Of a DNA stretch of 32,090 nucleotides, positions 1 to 9,245 are shown piece by piece. The translations under genes and the position numbers were made by a program. The first letter of the stretch is position 1. Every line of letters begins with the position of its first letter. The stretch is from Tolypothrix sp. FACHB-123 (GTDB lineage: Bacteria; Cyanobacteriota; Cyanobacteriia; Cyanobacteriales; Nostocaceae), in NCBI RefSeq assembly GCF_014697075.1, contig NZ_JACJRE010000074.1, positions 1 through 32,090 of the forward strand. The letters run 5' to 3'. The notes beneath the pieces are model-generated. The model had not been told where the DNA came from and did no database searches. It saw nothing but the letters and a program-made list of their open reading frames with translations.

Positions 1-101
1 TTACGTCATGAAACTTCTATTTATGGTCTTTAATCCCTGAAATTTGAGCTAATAAATGCCAAAAAGTCTGCGAGGTAGGAACTCACAGACTTTGACTCAA
101 A
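1..101. repeat. Circular-contig overlap, copy 1
   Basis: Bases 1-101 are identical to 31990-32090 (offset 31,989). An exact direct repeat at both contig ends is what assemblers leave on circular molecules, so this is best read as one locus counted twice. The junction therefore joins the RHH gene region near 31.9 kb to the replication gene at 414. Confidence 0.95.
63..93. terminator. Hairpin, possible bidirectional terminator
   Basis: AAAGTCTGCGAG (63-74) pairs with CTCACAGACTTT (82-93) with one C-A mismatch around a 7-nt loop. On the minus strand the stem is followed by TTTTTGGC, which resembles an intrinsic terminator; on the plus strand T-rich sequence follows about 8 nt later. It sits in the 480-bp leader between the RHH gene (31750-31920) and the replication gene at 414, so it might instead attenuate or form part of the origin. 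Confidence 0.45.
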
Positions 102-413
102 TTTTTCATTTGATTTTGCTCGTATTTTGTGGATTCGGTGCTTGCAACACCTACCACACGCACACCCCGCTAGGAAAGACAGAGTGTAAAACCCCCACAA
201 GAGTTGAATCAAGTGGAGCCTTTATTTGATTATAAGTGTCTATCACTTTATTTCCAATAGATTGAGATGAAAAAATAGGCATGAAAACAAAGGGCAAAAC
301 TACTTGATTCTTAACCATCTACAGCACAAGTTACGCCAACTGTTCCGTAGATAAAAGTTGAAATTCTGTCTTTTCTGGGCGAGGGCAACGTCACCCCAGC
401 TTGGAGAAAGAAA
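102..413 (+). promoter_or_regulatory. Leader of the replication gene; candidate origin region
   Basis: There is no convincing gene here. The stretch is AT-rich up to about 300 and ends in a ribosome binding site GGAG (403-406), placed 7 nt before a TTG codon at 414. Together with 31921-31989 it forms the untranslated region upstream of the replication gene, the usual place for control elements or the origin. I see no iteron array in it. Confidence 0.4.
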
Positions 414-3400
414 TTGAAAAACCTATCAAGTGTTTTACCATCTGCTCAAAACCTACTGCCAGTAGAGAGCTTAGGCGAGTTTACCAGCCGAATTGAGAGA
501 GAATTCATTACCAAGAGCGCGATCGCCCCTGGTCTCTACACAGAAAACATCCGCATCATCAGCGACTTAGAAATCAATGCCGGCGGGGAGGTCGCCACCC
601 CCATACATGATGCACTGAACTGGAAATATACCCGATTTGGACATCAAGCCAAACCCACACTTCACGCCGCAATATTTATTAACGAAGACGGCACCCCCTG
701 GCAAGCCAAACTAAGTCAACCCAGGACTGACCCGAAAAAAGACAAATTTCAAAAATACGAAACCCCAATTGGCAACGGCTCACGCGCCTATCTCCCCACC
801 ATTAACCGAGAAACCAGACGCTTAATTGCCCAACGCTACAGCGTAGAAGTCCCACCAGCTGGCGAAAGTTTCTGGGACTGGCTAGAACTCCACCCAGAAA
901 TCCCGATCATCATTACAGAAGGTGGTAAAAAATCCCTATGCCTGTTATCCCAAGGATACGTCGCCATTGCCCTTTACGGAATTAACGGCGGCTACCGCAG
1001 CAAAGATAAACTTGGCAACCCCATCAAGCCTTACCTAATACCAGACATAGCCCGATTTGCTGTAAAAGGTAGACATATTAACCTAGCCTTTGACCAGGAC
1101 ACAGACACAGCCACCCAAAAACGAGTTAACGCTGCCATATACCGCTTTAGCCGCTTACTGATTGCATCTGGCAGCAAGACAGATATCGCCATCTGGAACG
1201 GTCAAAAAGGGCTGTGTAAAGGCGTAGATGATTTAATCGTCAACTCCGGGAATACAGCCTGGGAGACAGCCTTAAACCAAGCCCTACCGCTAGCCCATTG
1301 GCAACTGTGGCAACGCTTAGAAAATCGCTTAACTTACTCACCCTCATTACAACTGACCACAGCTGACTTATCCACCCTAGAAATCCAAGACTTACCCCAA
1401 ATCGGAATTATTGGCATCGACTCCAGCAAAGGCACAGGTAAAACTAAATTTATCGCCAAAACCACAGCTGCTTCTCAGAAAGTCTTAGCCGCCAGCCACA
1501 GAATTTCCCTAGTCCAAAATTTATGCGCCAGAGCTAACTTAGATTACCGTGGCGACCTAGATAAATTCAACGGCAATTTTATTAAAGGTTCAGCTTACAC
1601 CCTAAGAGTGGGTTTTTGTGTTGATTCGCTCTTAGCCATCGACCCCAAAAAATTTGCAGGCTGTGACTTAATCATTGATGAAATTGTCCAAGTAGTTCGT
1701 CACTTACTCACCTCTAGCACCTGCGACCGCAACGGCAAACGCCCCGCATTACTTGCCAGATTTGGCGAATTAATTAGAGTCTCCAGAAGGATAATTGCCG
1801 CTGACGCTGATTTAAACAACCAGACCCTACACTACATTAAAGAACTGCGGGGAGATGACACCCCCATTTTCTTAATTCGTAACGACTACCAACCCGAACC
1901 CTACAATGTCACCTTTATTCAAGCCAAAGATAAATCAGCAATTATTAACAATTTAATTGCTGATGCCCGTCAACTACAACCAGGTAAAACACTGTATGTC
2001 ACCACCGATAGCAAAGCCACCAGCAAGACCACAGCGCGACTGCTACTTAAAGCCATTCCAGGAATTAGAATCCTGTTAATTAACTCCGAAACCAGCGGCA
2101 ATACCGTTGAAAAACGGTTTATGAAAACACCCGATGCTGTCATTGCCCAAGGATTATATGACGTAATTATTTGCACTCCCACAATGGCCACAGGAGTCAG
2201 CATTGAACTCAAAGATTTCATTACCAGAGTCTATGGAATTTTCACAGGTGCATCATCCACCGACGCGGATATGTCCCAATCTTTAATTCGTGTCCGTGAC
2301 ACAGTAGACCGTGTAGTTTGGTGTGCCAAACGCGGTACAAACTACTGTAAAGTTTCTCACTCCAGCAATTATCTCGAAATTAAAAACCAATTACAACAAA
2401 GAACCGATGCCACCGTTAGCTTAATTCGTTCCAACCTCAGACCTGATATTGTTGGAGAAATTGCCAAGTTTAACTGGCAAGATAACCCCCATGTTAATCT
2501 CTATGCCCGCATTAGTGCCGAGCAGAATTATTCCATGATGAATCTTGCTGATGCACTACTAATTCGCCTCAAACACGAAGGACATCATATCAAAATTCAT
2601 TACCAACAATCCCAGTTGGCAGTCAACGTATTATTAAAGTCAGCCAAAGAAGAAATTCAATTGCTGGAGGCTCAAAATATAGTAGCCGCCGCCGATTTAA
2701 CTTATGCAGAAGTGGCACTTTTAGAATCGCTTGAAGCTGTTTCCCCAGAAGATGCACTAGCAGTAACCAAATTCTATCTCAAAGATTTTTACTGTCTAGA
2801 CCATCTCACAATAGAAGATGTACTTTGGGATAAAAGCGGTCAACGACGCGGAGAACTGCTCAACTTAGAAGCGCAACTAAACCCGGAATTATCACTCGAT
2901 AGAACAGCCAAATCATTAGAAAAACAAGCTTCTTGGAATCAAGGTGTTTGCCCCTGGGATATTTCCGGTACAGCCCTGCGGCGACAGATTCGAGAAGCGT
3001 TAGGGTTAAACGATTTTTTAGACACCAATAAAGAATGGACAAAAGCTGACCTTAAACCCTACGCCGATAAAATCCGACAATACGCTCCAGAAATTAACCT
3101 GTATCTCAACCGTACCATCAGCGACAAAATGAGTGATACGCAGGTTGTACATCAGCTGCTCTCCCAGTTAGGCATCAAAATGGCATTTCGTTGGTCGAGG
3201 TTTGAGCCAGGCTTTGAGAGGCAAAAAATTAAGGTCTACCGACTGGATACTGAGGTTTGGCATAGCCTGATGTCTACTTTACATCGACGCGCCACACGAC
3301 GCGAAAAGCTGACTGAATCTTCTGAATCTTCTGGATCTGGTATACCTTTTAATACTAAAAATCAGGTGGGAGATCCAAATCTACAACGACCCGAATCTAT

Positions 3401-3563
3401 TGCAGATAAACTAATTGGGTGTATTGTGACGGTGACAGAAAATCCCGACCAATTTCAGGTTATTAGCTTGACACTGGACAATAGAGCTAGATGTCATAAC
3501 TTAACCAATAATACTGTCGTTTTCCGACCCATCCCGGAACTTATACCAGTGGATGGAATGTGA
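414..3563 (+). CDS. CyRepA1-type plasmid replication protein (primase/helicase)
   Basis: This 1049-aa protein is the likely replication initiator. Residues about 100-275 look like the DUF3854/TOPRIM-type primase domain: an acidic IITEGGKKS motif (E169) and LAFDQDTD (Asp 227-231), followed by KGVDDLI. A helicase-like P-loop ATPase follows, with Walker A SSKGTGKT (337-344) and a DEXX-type Walker B DLIIDEI (418-424). This TOPRIM-plus-helicase plan matches the cyanobacterial plasmid family annotated CyRepA1. The start is TTG, chosen because GGAG lies 7 nt upstream and no ATG is nearby. A serine-rich stretch near residue 970 (SSESSGSG) may be a linker before a C-terminal domain I do not recognise. 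It is followed by a convergent methyltransferase gene. Family assignment rests on motif recall; the plasmid context supports it. Confidence 0.85.
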   Translation: MKNLSSVLPSAQNLLPVESLGEFTSRIEREFITKSAIAPGLYTENIRIISDLEINAGGEVATPIHDALNWKYTRFGHQAKPTLHAAIFINEDGTPWQAKLSQPRTDPKKDKFQKYETPIGNGSRAYLPTINRETRRLIAQRYSVEVPPAGESFWDWLELHPEIPIIITEGGKKSLCLLSQGYVAIALYGINGGYRSKDKLGNPIKPYLIPDIARFAVKGRHINLAFDQDTDTATQKRVNAAIYRFSRLLIASGSKTDIAIWNGQKGLCKGVDDLIVNSGNTAWETALNQALPLAHWQLWQRLENRLTYSPSLQLTTADLSTLEIQDLPQIGIIGIDSSKGTGKTKFIAKTTAASQKVLAASHRISLVQNLCARANLDYRGDLDKFNGNFIKGSAYTLRVGFCVDSLLAIDPKKFAGCDLIIDEIVQVVRHLLTSSTCDRNGKRPALLARFGELIRVSRRIIAADADLNNQTLHYIKELRGDDTPIFLIRNDYQPEPYNVTFIQAKDKSAIINNLIADARQLQPGKTLYVTTDSKATSKTTARLLLKAIPGIRILLINSETSGNTVEKRFMKTPDAVIAQGLYDVIICTPTMATGVSIELKDFITRVYGIFTGASSTDADMSQSLIRVRDTVDRVVWCAKRGTNYCKVSHSSNYLEIKNQLQQRTDATVSLIRSNLRPDIVGEIAKFNWQDNPHVNLYARISAEQNYSMMNLADALLIRLKHEGHHIKIHYQQSQLAVNVLLKSAKEEIQLLEAQNIVAAADLTYAEVALLESLEAVSPEDALAVTKFYLKDFYCLDHLTIEDVLWDKSGQRRGELLNLEAQLNPELSLDRTAKSLEKQASWNQGVCPWDISGTALRRQIREALGLNDFLDTNKEWTKADLKPYADKIRQYAPEINLYLNRTISDKMSDTQVVHQLLSQLGIKMAFRWSRFEPGFERQKIKVYRLDTEVWHSLMSTLHRRATRREKLTESSESSGSGIPFNTKNQVGDPNLQRPESIADKLIGCIVTVTENPDQFQVISLTLDNRARCHNLTNNTVVFRPIPELIPVDGM

Positions 3564-3658
3564 AATAAACTAAATAAATTGTTGAATTAATATTTGCACT
3601 CAAGATTTAATTGCAGTGCTGTTTATTGTCGTCTTTGATTTGGCTCAATCCCTGGTTA

Positions 3659-4477
3659 CTATAATTTGTGCGCTATGGCATACAAGACTTCTACTAAGAG
3701 TGTATGAACGTTATTAGTCCGCAAATATTCTAAATTTGCTTGTTTAACACGTTCTCTTGCCGTAGGTTCAAGTTGGTCGATTGTACCTCTGAATCCTCCA
3801 CCCAAAACCATTATCCACCAATCTTCAGGAGAAGCCAGTTCATGAGTGCCTAGTTCTGCAAAAACCTCAACCTGTGTCGCACCACCTGCTTCTAGTAGTG
3901 CTTGCAGTGAAACCGGTTCTGCAATCCTATCCCACGGTGTAAAACTTCGATATAAATCCGGGCGTTCAGTCTTAATCGCATCCCAGAATATTTGATTACC
4001 TGGTTCAAAAACCTTCTTTCCCCAAGAGGTAATCGCTAGTTTTCCGCCAGGGCGAACCATACGCCAAAGTTCTTTTACTGCTCCCACCATATCAGGAACA
4101 AAGAAAATCCCGAAAACACAAACAACCGCATCAAAACTTTCGGATTTCAAACCTAAATTTTCAAAATCACCGTATCGAAATTCAATATTTTCTAGACCTT
4201 GAAGTTGTGATTTCTGACGCGCCAGTTCTAGCAAAGATGAGGCAATATCTATCCCTAAAACTCGACCATTAGAGCCTACACGTACTGCTGCCTTAATCGC
4301 AGAAGCACCAGTTCCACAACAAACATCTAAAACTAAATCACCCTGACGCAGTGAGAGATGCTCAATAGTTTTTTGACCAAAACGATTCCAGAAAGATAAA
4401 GCCGGAGCGTCAAAATAATCAGATGCGGTGTTAAAAATTGTTTTTGTCTTTTCTAGTGCCTCTTCTCTGTTAATCAT
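3659..4477 (-). CDS. Class I SAM-dependent methyltransferase
   Basis: A 272-aa protein with a UbiE-like Rossmann methyltransferase core: motif I LDVCCGTGASA near residues 50-60, an acidic strand-2 end (GIDIASSLLELA), FRYGDFENL for motif II, and the post-core VRPGGKLAITSWG. It would transfer a methyl group from S-adenosylmethionine to a small molecule or macromolecule that cannot be deduced. The ATG is preceded by AGGTG at about 8 nt. It is convergent with the replication gene and 37 bp upstream (plus-strand sense) of the serine-rich mobilisation-type gene, which is transcribed in the same direction and could share its transcript. It looks intact. Confidence 0.85.
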   Translation of the reverse strand: MINREEALEKTKTIFNTASDYFDAPALSFWNRFGQKTIEHLSLRQGDLVLDVCCGTGASAIKAAVRVGSNGRVLGIDIASSLLELARQKSQLQGLENIEFRYGDFENLGLKSESFDAVVCVFGIFFVPDMVGAVKELWRMVRPGGKLAITSWGKKVFEPGNQIFWDAIKTERPDLYRSFTPWDRIAEPVSLQALLEAGGATQVEVFAELGTHELASPEDWWIMVLGGGFRGTIDQLEPTARERVKQANLEYLRTNNVHTLLVEVLYAIAHKL

Positions 4478-4514
4478 TAATTACACCTACTTATTGTCTG
4501 AAATAGTGAGCCGT

Positions 4515-5045
4515 TTATATTTCATCATCACTGTAAATTTTTGGCACAAAAGCTAAACTGTTTGATTGGCTAGTTAATTCTGATTTATCCTCTGGCTCCT
4601 TAGCAGCCGCTTTCTTTCGCTTAGTAGTTTTAGTTGTGGAATTAGAAGATTGTTTATTTGTATCCGGTAATGAACTAGACGACCCATCACTAGATGACTC
4701 ATCACTATGAGAAATCTCTTTTGAGGTTGATTGCTCAGATGAAGAAGAGTTTAATTCCTCTCCTGTAACAAGAGAATTATCACTAGATGTATTAGCATCC
4801 GTTGTCAAAGCTCTCTTGTGAAAACTCTTAATCCCACTGGGTGCTAGTTCCACCCCATGTCCCTGGAATACAAGAGCAACGTCCTCATAAGAGTAGCCAG
4901 CATCCAACATATCCTGAATAGGTTTAGCTAAACTTTTGACCAACTCCTGGAGGCTAATGGTTTTAGGAGTAGCCGCTTTTTGTTTAAGACTAGCCTGGAT
5001 CTCTTCTACTTTGGATAAAGGAACAGTTTTAGGTTTACGGGGCAT
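4515..5045 (-). CDS. Mobilisation/TraC-like protein with serine-rich tail
   Basis: This 176-aa protein has two parts. Residues about 30-75 (IQDMLDAGYSYEDVALVFQ, then a GHGVELAPSGIKSFHK segment) resemble the short helical module of plasmid mobilisation proteins (GYSYEDIA ... ISxxTLKxYL type). Residues about 85-130 are a low-complexity Ser/Asp/Glu run, followed by a basic TKTTKRKKAAAKE patch and an acidic C-terminus ending YSDDEI. It faces away from the MobC/relaxase pair and is separated from it by the repeat-rich candidate oriT region, which fits a relaxosome accessory role. The function is inferred from motif similarity and position. Confidence 0.55.
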   Translation of the reverse strand: MPRKPKTVPLSKVEEIQASLKQKAATPKTISLQELVKSLAKPIQDMLDAGYSYEDVALVFQGHGVELAPSGIKSFHKRALTTDANTSSDNSLVTGEELNSSSSEQSTSKEISHSDESSSDGSSSSLPDTNKQSSNSTTKTTKRKKAAAKEPEDKSELTSQSNSLAFVPKIYSDDEI

Positions 5046-5058
5046 AGTTAGGTTAATG

Positions 5059-5214
5059 AGGGTGTGGGGTATTGAGTGTAGGGTATAGGGGAATTCCTTT
5101 CAATGAATTTTTGGTAATTGAAGCAAGTAGGTAACGAAACAGGGTGTACAAAAAGATGATTCTCTGCTCTTTTCTCTATACCCTATACCCCACCCCCGAC
5201 ACCCTACACCCTAG
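5059..5214. repeat. Inverted clusters of GGGTRTA-type heptamers
   Basis: The left cluster (5059-5091) holds copies of AGGGTGT, GGGGTAT and AGGGTATAGGGG; the right cluster (5176-5214) holds the same motifs on the other strand (CTATACCC, CACCCCC, ACCCTACACCC). The two could form a long imperfect stem. Short tandemly repeated heptamers of this sort are well known in heterocystous cyanobacteria. The clusters flank about 85 bp of unique sequence next to the mobilisation genes. Confidence 0.7.
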
Positions 5215-5409
5215 TTTTGGTAGTAACAAATTATCCCATTGTAAAAAAACTAAGGCACAAAAAACTTTAAGATTCTTGTCCTCATGTGACTCAGAGAAAC
5301 AAAAAGAGGTTATTCGGTAAGTACAGTAGACTAGTGTAAAAAAGCAGTAACAGGTCATCAAATAAGAGCGGAACCCCACCACTCACCGGATTGTATAACA
5401 GACCATGAC

Positions 5410-5611
5410 CCCGGTTACACCGGGCTATTGCATTCACTTTACCCGCAGTGCCCCAAAGTCACGTACTCCCCCAATTCCGCGTGTAGCCCCCGGTTCACGT
5501 TCCCCCTATGCCCCGCGCTGTGGGAGAGGCAAGCAATACGCCTTAACGCGCCTGCGGCGCTCCTTTTGCTTCGCAAAAGAGGCGTGTTTGCTTGTTGGGG
5601 GTCTCCCCCAA
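5410..5611. repeat. Cluster of short perfect triloop hairpins
   Basis: Four perfect stems each with a 3-nt loop lie close together: CCCGGT/ACCGGG (5410-5424), GCGCC/GGCGC (5548-5560), CTTTTGC/GCAAAAG (5563-5579) and TTGGGGG/CCCCCAA (5595-5611). No convincing gene is present. The cluster precedes mobC and the relaxase, where an oriT is expected, and such palindromes could be protein-binding sites, single-strand initiation signals or ordinary cyanobacterial interspersed repeats. No nic site could be recognised. Confidence 0.6.
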
Positions 5612-5624
5612 ACCCCCATGAAAC

Positions 5625-5742
5625 GAAGTAGGAAGTCGGAAGTTAGAAGTCGGAAGTATGGTTAATCAAAGGGGATTTTAACTCATTTATTTGACAAAAG
5701 AAATTTGTCACTTCCGACCTCCGACTTCCTATTTCCTACTTC
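5625..5742. repeat. 33-bp inverted repeat before mobC; candidate oriT element
   Basis: The left arm 5625-5657 and right arm 5710-5742 are reverse complements at 28 of 33 positions and separated by 52 bp. Each arm is itself built of GGAAGTC-like heptamers (GAAGTAGGAAGTCGGAAGT begins the left arm). The right arm ends 16 bp before the mobC start. Position and symmetry suit an oriT or a mob-operon operator; the heptameric composition also fits a cyanobacterial STRR repeat. Confidence 0.65.
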
Positions 5743-5758
5743 ATTAAATAAATTGTTT

Positions 5759-6190
5759 ATGACACAATCAGACCCCCGCATAGCATTAAGTGATCAACTA
5801 GCAGATGCACTAAATAATCATTCAGTACAACCTGAAGAAAAGCGAGAAATAACCATCACCTTTAGAGTCAGCTATGCCGAAAAATCCAGGCTTGAACAAC
5901 GCTGTAGCGGAGTGGTGCAAAGTGACTATATAAGAGCGAGGTTATTTGATTACGTCCTGCCACAAGCCAAGCTGACTATTCCCGAAGTTAACCGACAAGC
6001 CATCTACGAACTAAAGAAAATTGGTAATAACCTCAACCAGCAAACCAGAGCCATCAACGAAGCCGTAAAAATTGGTAGCCAACCCCTAACCAGCGATGTG
6101 CAAGAATATCTGCAAACTATTAAAGAATTAGCTGCCCTATTAGAACAAACTCACGCCAGCTTATCTCAACCCATCTCAGACGAGGAGTAG
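5759..6190 (+). CDS. mobC: MobC-like relaxosome accessory protein
   Basis: This 143-aa protein, counted from the ATG at 5759, has the layout of MobC-family mobilisation proteins: an N-terminal beta strand then helices (ITITFRVSYAEKSRLEQRC, followed by SDYIRARLFD), and the signature ELKKIGNNLNQQTRAINEA. These proteins bind near oriT and help the relaxase open the nic region. An in-frame ATG 54 nt upstream exists, but it falls within the repeat arm, so the later start is preferred. The stop lies 4 nt before the relaxase start, which indicates one operon. Confidence 0.85.
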   Translation: MTQSDPRIALSDQLADALNNHSVQPEEKREITITFRVSYAEKSRLEQRCSGVVQSDYIRARLFDYVLPQAKLTIPEVNRQAIYELKKIGNNLNQQTRAINEAVKIGSQPLTSDVQEYLQTIKELAALLEQTHASLSQPISDEE

Positions 6191-6194
6191 CGAA

Positions 6195-7850
6195 ATGATT
6201 ACCAAAGTTCAAGCTAATAAATCATTTCGCGGTACTACCAAATACGTACTAGAGAAAGAGCAAGCCCAGATTATTGGCGGTAATATGTACGGCTCTACCA
6301 CCGATAAACTAGTTGAACAGTTCACCTTATCAGCCCACCTTAACCCTCAATTAAAAGACCCCTGCTACCATCTAATGCTGTCAGTCCCAAAAACTGACAG
6401 AAGCCTAAACGATGACGAATTAGCGAATCTCTCCCAACGCCACTTCGCTAACGTCATTGTCCTATCCCGTCTTAAAGGTGAAGAAGCCCAAGTTAAACAA
6501 CCAGATAAAAGAATATCTGACACCAAGCTAAACCAGCTAGTTGATGAATTTATCGAAACCGAGCTACCCGCTTATGACTTCTTCATAGCTCGACACTCAG
6601 ACAAAAAACATGACCACACCCATATCGTTGCATCCAGAGTTAATAACCTAGACGGTAAATCAATCCGCACCTGGAACAATTACGCCTACTCAGAACATTC
6701 AGCTCGACTCCTAGAGCGAGAATTTAACCTAACACCCGTGCAAAGTAGTTGGGAAAGTAAACGTAAAGCCATGACTCGCAATCAACTAGAACGAGTAGAG
6801 CGTGATGGACTTCCAGGCGAAGAAATAATGCGAAGAGCGATTGAACAAGTCGCAGTTAATAAACCTACAATGCCAGAATTTATTGAGCGATTATGGTCAG
6901 AACATCAAGTCCAAGCCATTGTTAGCTATTACAGTCACGGGGCAGTCAGAGGCATTAAATTTGGTATTGATGTTGGTTCTGTTAATGAGGATGGCTCCCC
7001 TAGACTGCTCTGGAAACAGGGAGGTAATCTCAATAAATACAAATGCTCATTTACCAAACTTCAGACAGAATTAGGCGTAAACTATAAGCCAGAACGGGAC
7101 AATGCTGAAATTAAACGCCTCAATACTTGGTTAGAATCAGCCCCCAGTACTAAAAATAATCAGCAACTAATAGAACAGTCATTATCTCCTAAAGCTACAG
7201 ATAATACCCAAATAAACGCCAAAATATCTTCAGCTATAGCTGAAACTAAAACTCCAATAACTCAGACGCAATCATTAGAGCTATACAGATATTACAGTGT
7301 AAAACTAGAAAATGAATTAGTTACAGACCGAGATAAAAGAGTTGCTGTTAGAGCGCTACAAGATGGAAAAACTGCCCCAGAAGTGGAAGAAATCCTAAAA
7401 GCCAGCCCTGCCTTCTGGAGTCAAGAAGAAGCAAGAGCATTGGTATTGATTGCTGAATCTCAGTTCATCAAACAGCAACGAGAGCTTGAAGCACAACGAC
7501 CACAACAACAGCAGTTAAGGCAGGAATTATTAGCTATAGCCGTTCCTGTTGGTGTTGAGTTAATCAATCACTTACTCAAAGGCACTGGTAAAGATAGCCT
7601 GAGATTTAAACACTCTACTCTGTCAAAACAGGGTAGAGAATTAGTGTTTACTCATGATGAACGTGGTGAGGTTTTTCGTGTCAACGTCAATCGTAACCAG
7701 CAAGGTGATCTGGAGTATTCCCTAGTGAATATAGCTGAAGTTAGGCAGTCAGATATTGAGACTTGGGAAAAAGCTAAGCAGGTATTGCTTGAATATATAG
7801 AGCAAGAACGACAGGAGTCAATCACTCGAAATAGAGGATTATCCCGGTGA
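6195..7850 (+). CDS. MOBP-type relaxase
   Basis: This 551-aa protein is a VirD2-like relaxase that would nick oriT and stay covalently bound to the transferred strand. A candidate catalytic Tyr is Y17 in GTTKYVLEK. The metal-binding histidine motif is visible as ARHSDKKHDHTHIVASRVN (H134, H139, H141, H143), matching the HxDxxHxHxH pattern of the family. Residues beyond about 300 are helical and Gln/Glu-rich with no recognised domain, ending in a short beta-rich segment (ELVFTHDERGEVFRVNVN). It is coupled to mobC. Together with the VirD4-like ATPase at 26254-28044 it suggests mobilisation by a helper system. Confidence 0.9.
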   Translation: MITKVQANKSFRGTTKYVLEKEQAQIIGGNMYGSTTDKLVEQFTLSAHLNPQLKDPCYHLMLSVPKTDRSLNDDELANLSQRHFANVIVLSRLKGEEAQVKQPDKRISDTKLNQLVDEFIETELPAYDFFIARHSDKKHDHTHIVASRVNNLDGKSIRTWNNYAYSEHSARLLEREFNLTPVQSSWESKRKAMTRNQLERVERDGLPGEEIMRRAIEQVAVNKPTMPEFIERLWSEHQVQAIVSYYSHGAVRGIKFGIDVGSVNEDGSPRLLWKQGGNLNKYKCSFTKLQTELGVNYKPERDNAEIKRLNTWLESAPSTKNNQQLIEQSLSPKATDNTQINAKISSAIAETKTPITQTQSLELYRYYSVKLENELVTDRDKRVAVRALQDGKTAPEVEEILKASPAFWSQEEARALVLIAESQFIKQQRELEAQRPQQQQLRQELLAIAVPVGVELINHLLKGTGKDSLRFKHSTLSKQGRELVFTHDERGEVFRVNVNRNQQGDLEYSLVNIAEVRQSDIETWEKAKQVLLEYIEQERQESITRNRGLSR

Positions 7851-8039
7851 AGAAAGCTGGGGAGGCTGAGAAGGCTGGGGGAGAGAATAAAAAATAAACG
7901 ACACCACAAAAGAAACCCAAATAAAAGGTTATTCCTGCAAGGAAAACTCTTTAACTAATATAATTATGAAAAAATAACAATGGAACAATAACTCTAAATT
8001 TCTAAAATTTTAAACTGTTTCTCCCCCCCCCCTCGGGGC

Positions 8040-8166
8040 GCAACTCTTAACCGCTTCGCTCTTCTAGGCGGTGTCTGCCACTGCCACAAAGAAACTCGTT
8101 GAGCTACCCAGATGGTAGCAGGCAGCGGCAGACACTCCGCTGCGCCGCCTAGAAGTTAAGAGTTGC
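8040..8166. repeat. 127-bp imperfect palindrome
   Basis: Nested complementary blocks run through the whole segment: GCAACTCTTAAC (8040-8051) with GTTAAGAGTTGC (8155-8166), TTCTAGGCGG (8062-8071) with CCGCCTAGAA (8145-8154), GTGTCTGCC (8071-8079) with GGCAGACAC (8127-8135), and CTGCC (8081-8085) with GGCAG (8121-8125). It would fold into a long stem with a 35-nt apical loop. It follows the relaxase gene and a run of ten C. The rest of 7851-8426 shows no gene that I can support; one 29-codon ORF at 8313-8402 lacks a ribosome binding site. Confidence 0.8.
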
Positions 8167-8429
8167 TTGGATTGTGGTAATTCGAGTTTAAACAGTTAGT
8201 TACGACCTATTTATTCTCAGAATTTTAGGAATTATTTGTCCGTTTTTCTGGGGATTGAGCAGGAAATTAATTGCCTGATAAACCAAATCTTACCCAAGAT
8301 ATAAAATAAAATATGCCAGAATCAAAGAGGTACATTGCTTCCATAGAAAGTCAGTTACTATCCATGAAATTGGAGGCAGTTTACTTGTATTTTTCGCTCT
8401 AATTTTAGGTGAAGAAAGAGGCATAGGTG

Positions 8430-8984
8430 ATGGGAAAAGCAAAGCGGAGAAAAAAACTAGACCCTAACTACCGTAAGACTTTAACCGAAAGCATTACTCT
8501 GGTGAAGCTGCCTCTTACATTTGAGTCGCTAGAATCTCATGACTTAATTATCACTAAGTGCGATTTTAAAGGTATAGATCCAGAGTTAATAGAATGCAAC
8601 TCAGAAATTCTGCTAGACGAAGTAATGGGATTTTGCCCTCAATACCAAGCTTATGGCAGACGATACTACTTAAACCCAATGCTCAGGAGTAAAGAGATCA
8701 TAGAGCAGGCAAAAAACTGTATTGAAAAGCAACCTGGTGTGCTGTTTATCTACCATGATTACGAACAGTCAGATCTAAGTACCTTTTTCTTTGTCGAAAC
8801 CGCAGAATGTGAGCATCAACTCAAGTTCGCTCTCGGAAATCATGTGGGTAGCTGGATTGCTAACTTAGTCAGAGAAACAGCGCAACAATCTTCAATTAGA
8901 TGCTTTCCTATCCTGACTTATGCTCCTATCCCCAAAATTAATGATGAAAACCCAGCTTCATTTTTCATCGCTAATCTAGCGTAG
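8430..8984 (+). CDS. Hypothetical protein
   Basis: A 184-aa protein with a very basic N-terminus (GKAKRRKKLDPNYRK) and a mixed alpha/beta body; I do not recognise the family. The ATG at 8430 is preferred over the adjacent GTG because AGAGG lies 8 nt upstream. There is no signal peptide or membrane segment. The basic start could bind nucleic acid or ribosomes, but that is only a suggestion. It stands alone between the long palindrome and a decayed region. Confidence 0.65.
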   Translation: MGKAKRRKKLDPNYRKTLTESITLVKLPLTFESLESHDLIITKCDFKGIDPELIECNSEILLDEVMGFCPQYQAYGRRYYLNPMLRSKEIIEQAKNCIEKQPGVLFIYHDYEQSDLSTFFFVETAECEHQLKFALGNHVGSWIANLVRETAQQSSIRCFPILTYAPIPKINDENPASFFIANLA

Positions 8985-9245
8985 CTAAGAGACACGAGCG
9001 TACAATAATACGAAATAAAACAATTGAGAGTAGATAGCGGTAGTGGTCAGCGATCGCGCTCTTGTATGAATGGATCGAGAAGACTTTGAGGCTTGGATTA
9101 CACGAATTAGCCCTTTGGTGTAATCCTGCATGAATTATGAGCCTTAACAATAAGCTAAATCAAGATTTTCTTCATTAATTGCGTAATTTAGCACAGAAAC
9201 CATGTGGTAATAGTAAAATATGATGCCACGCTGAAGAGGTAGTAG

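Noticed and set aside
30-212. 60-codon minus-strand frame at the contig start
   Set aside because: It overlaps the hairpin and leader region, has Cys-rich unconvincing sequence and no ribosome binding site.
5176-5665. Frames of 67-86 codons on both strands
   Set aside because: They run through heptamer repeats and hairpins; composition reflects the repeats, not protein coding.
8023-8032. Run of about ten C
   Set aside because: It could be a phase-variable tract, but no frame or promoter depends on it, and homopolymer length is error-prone.
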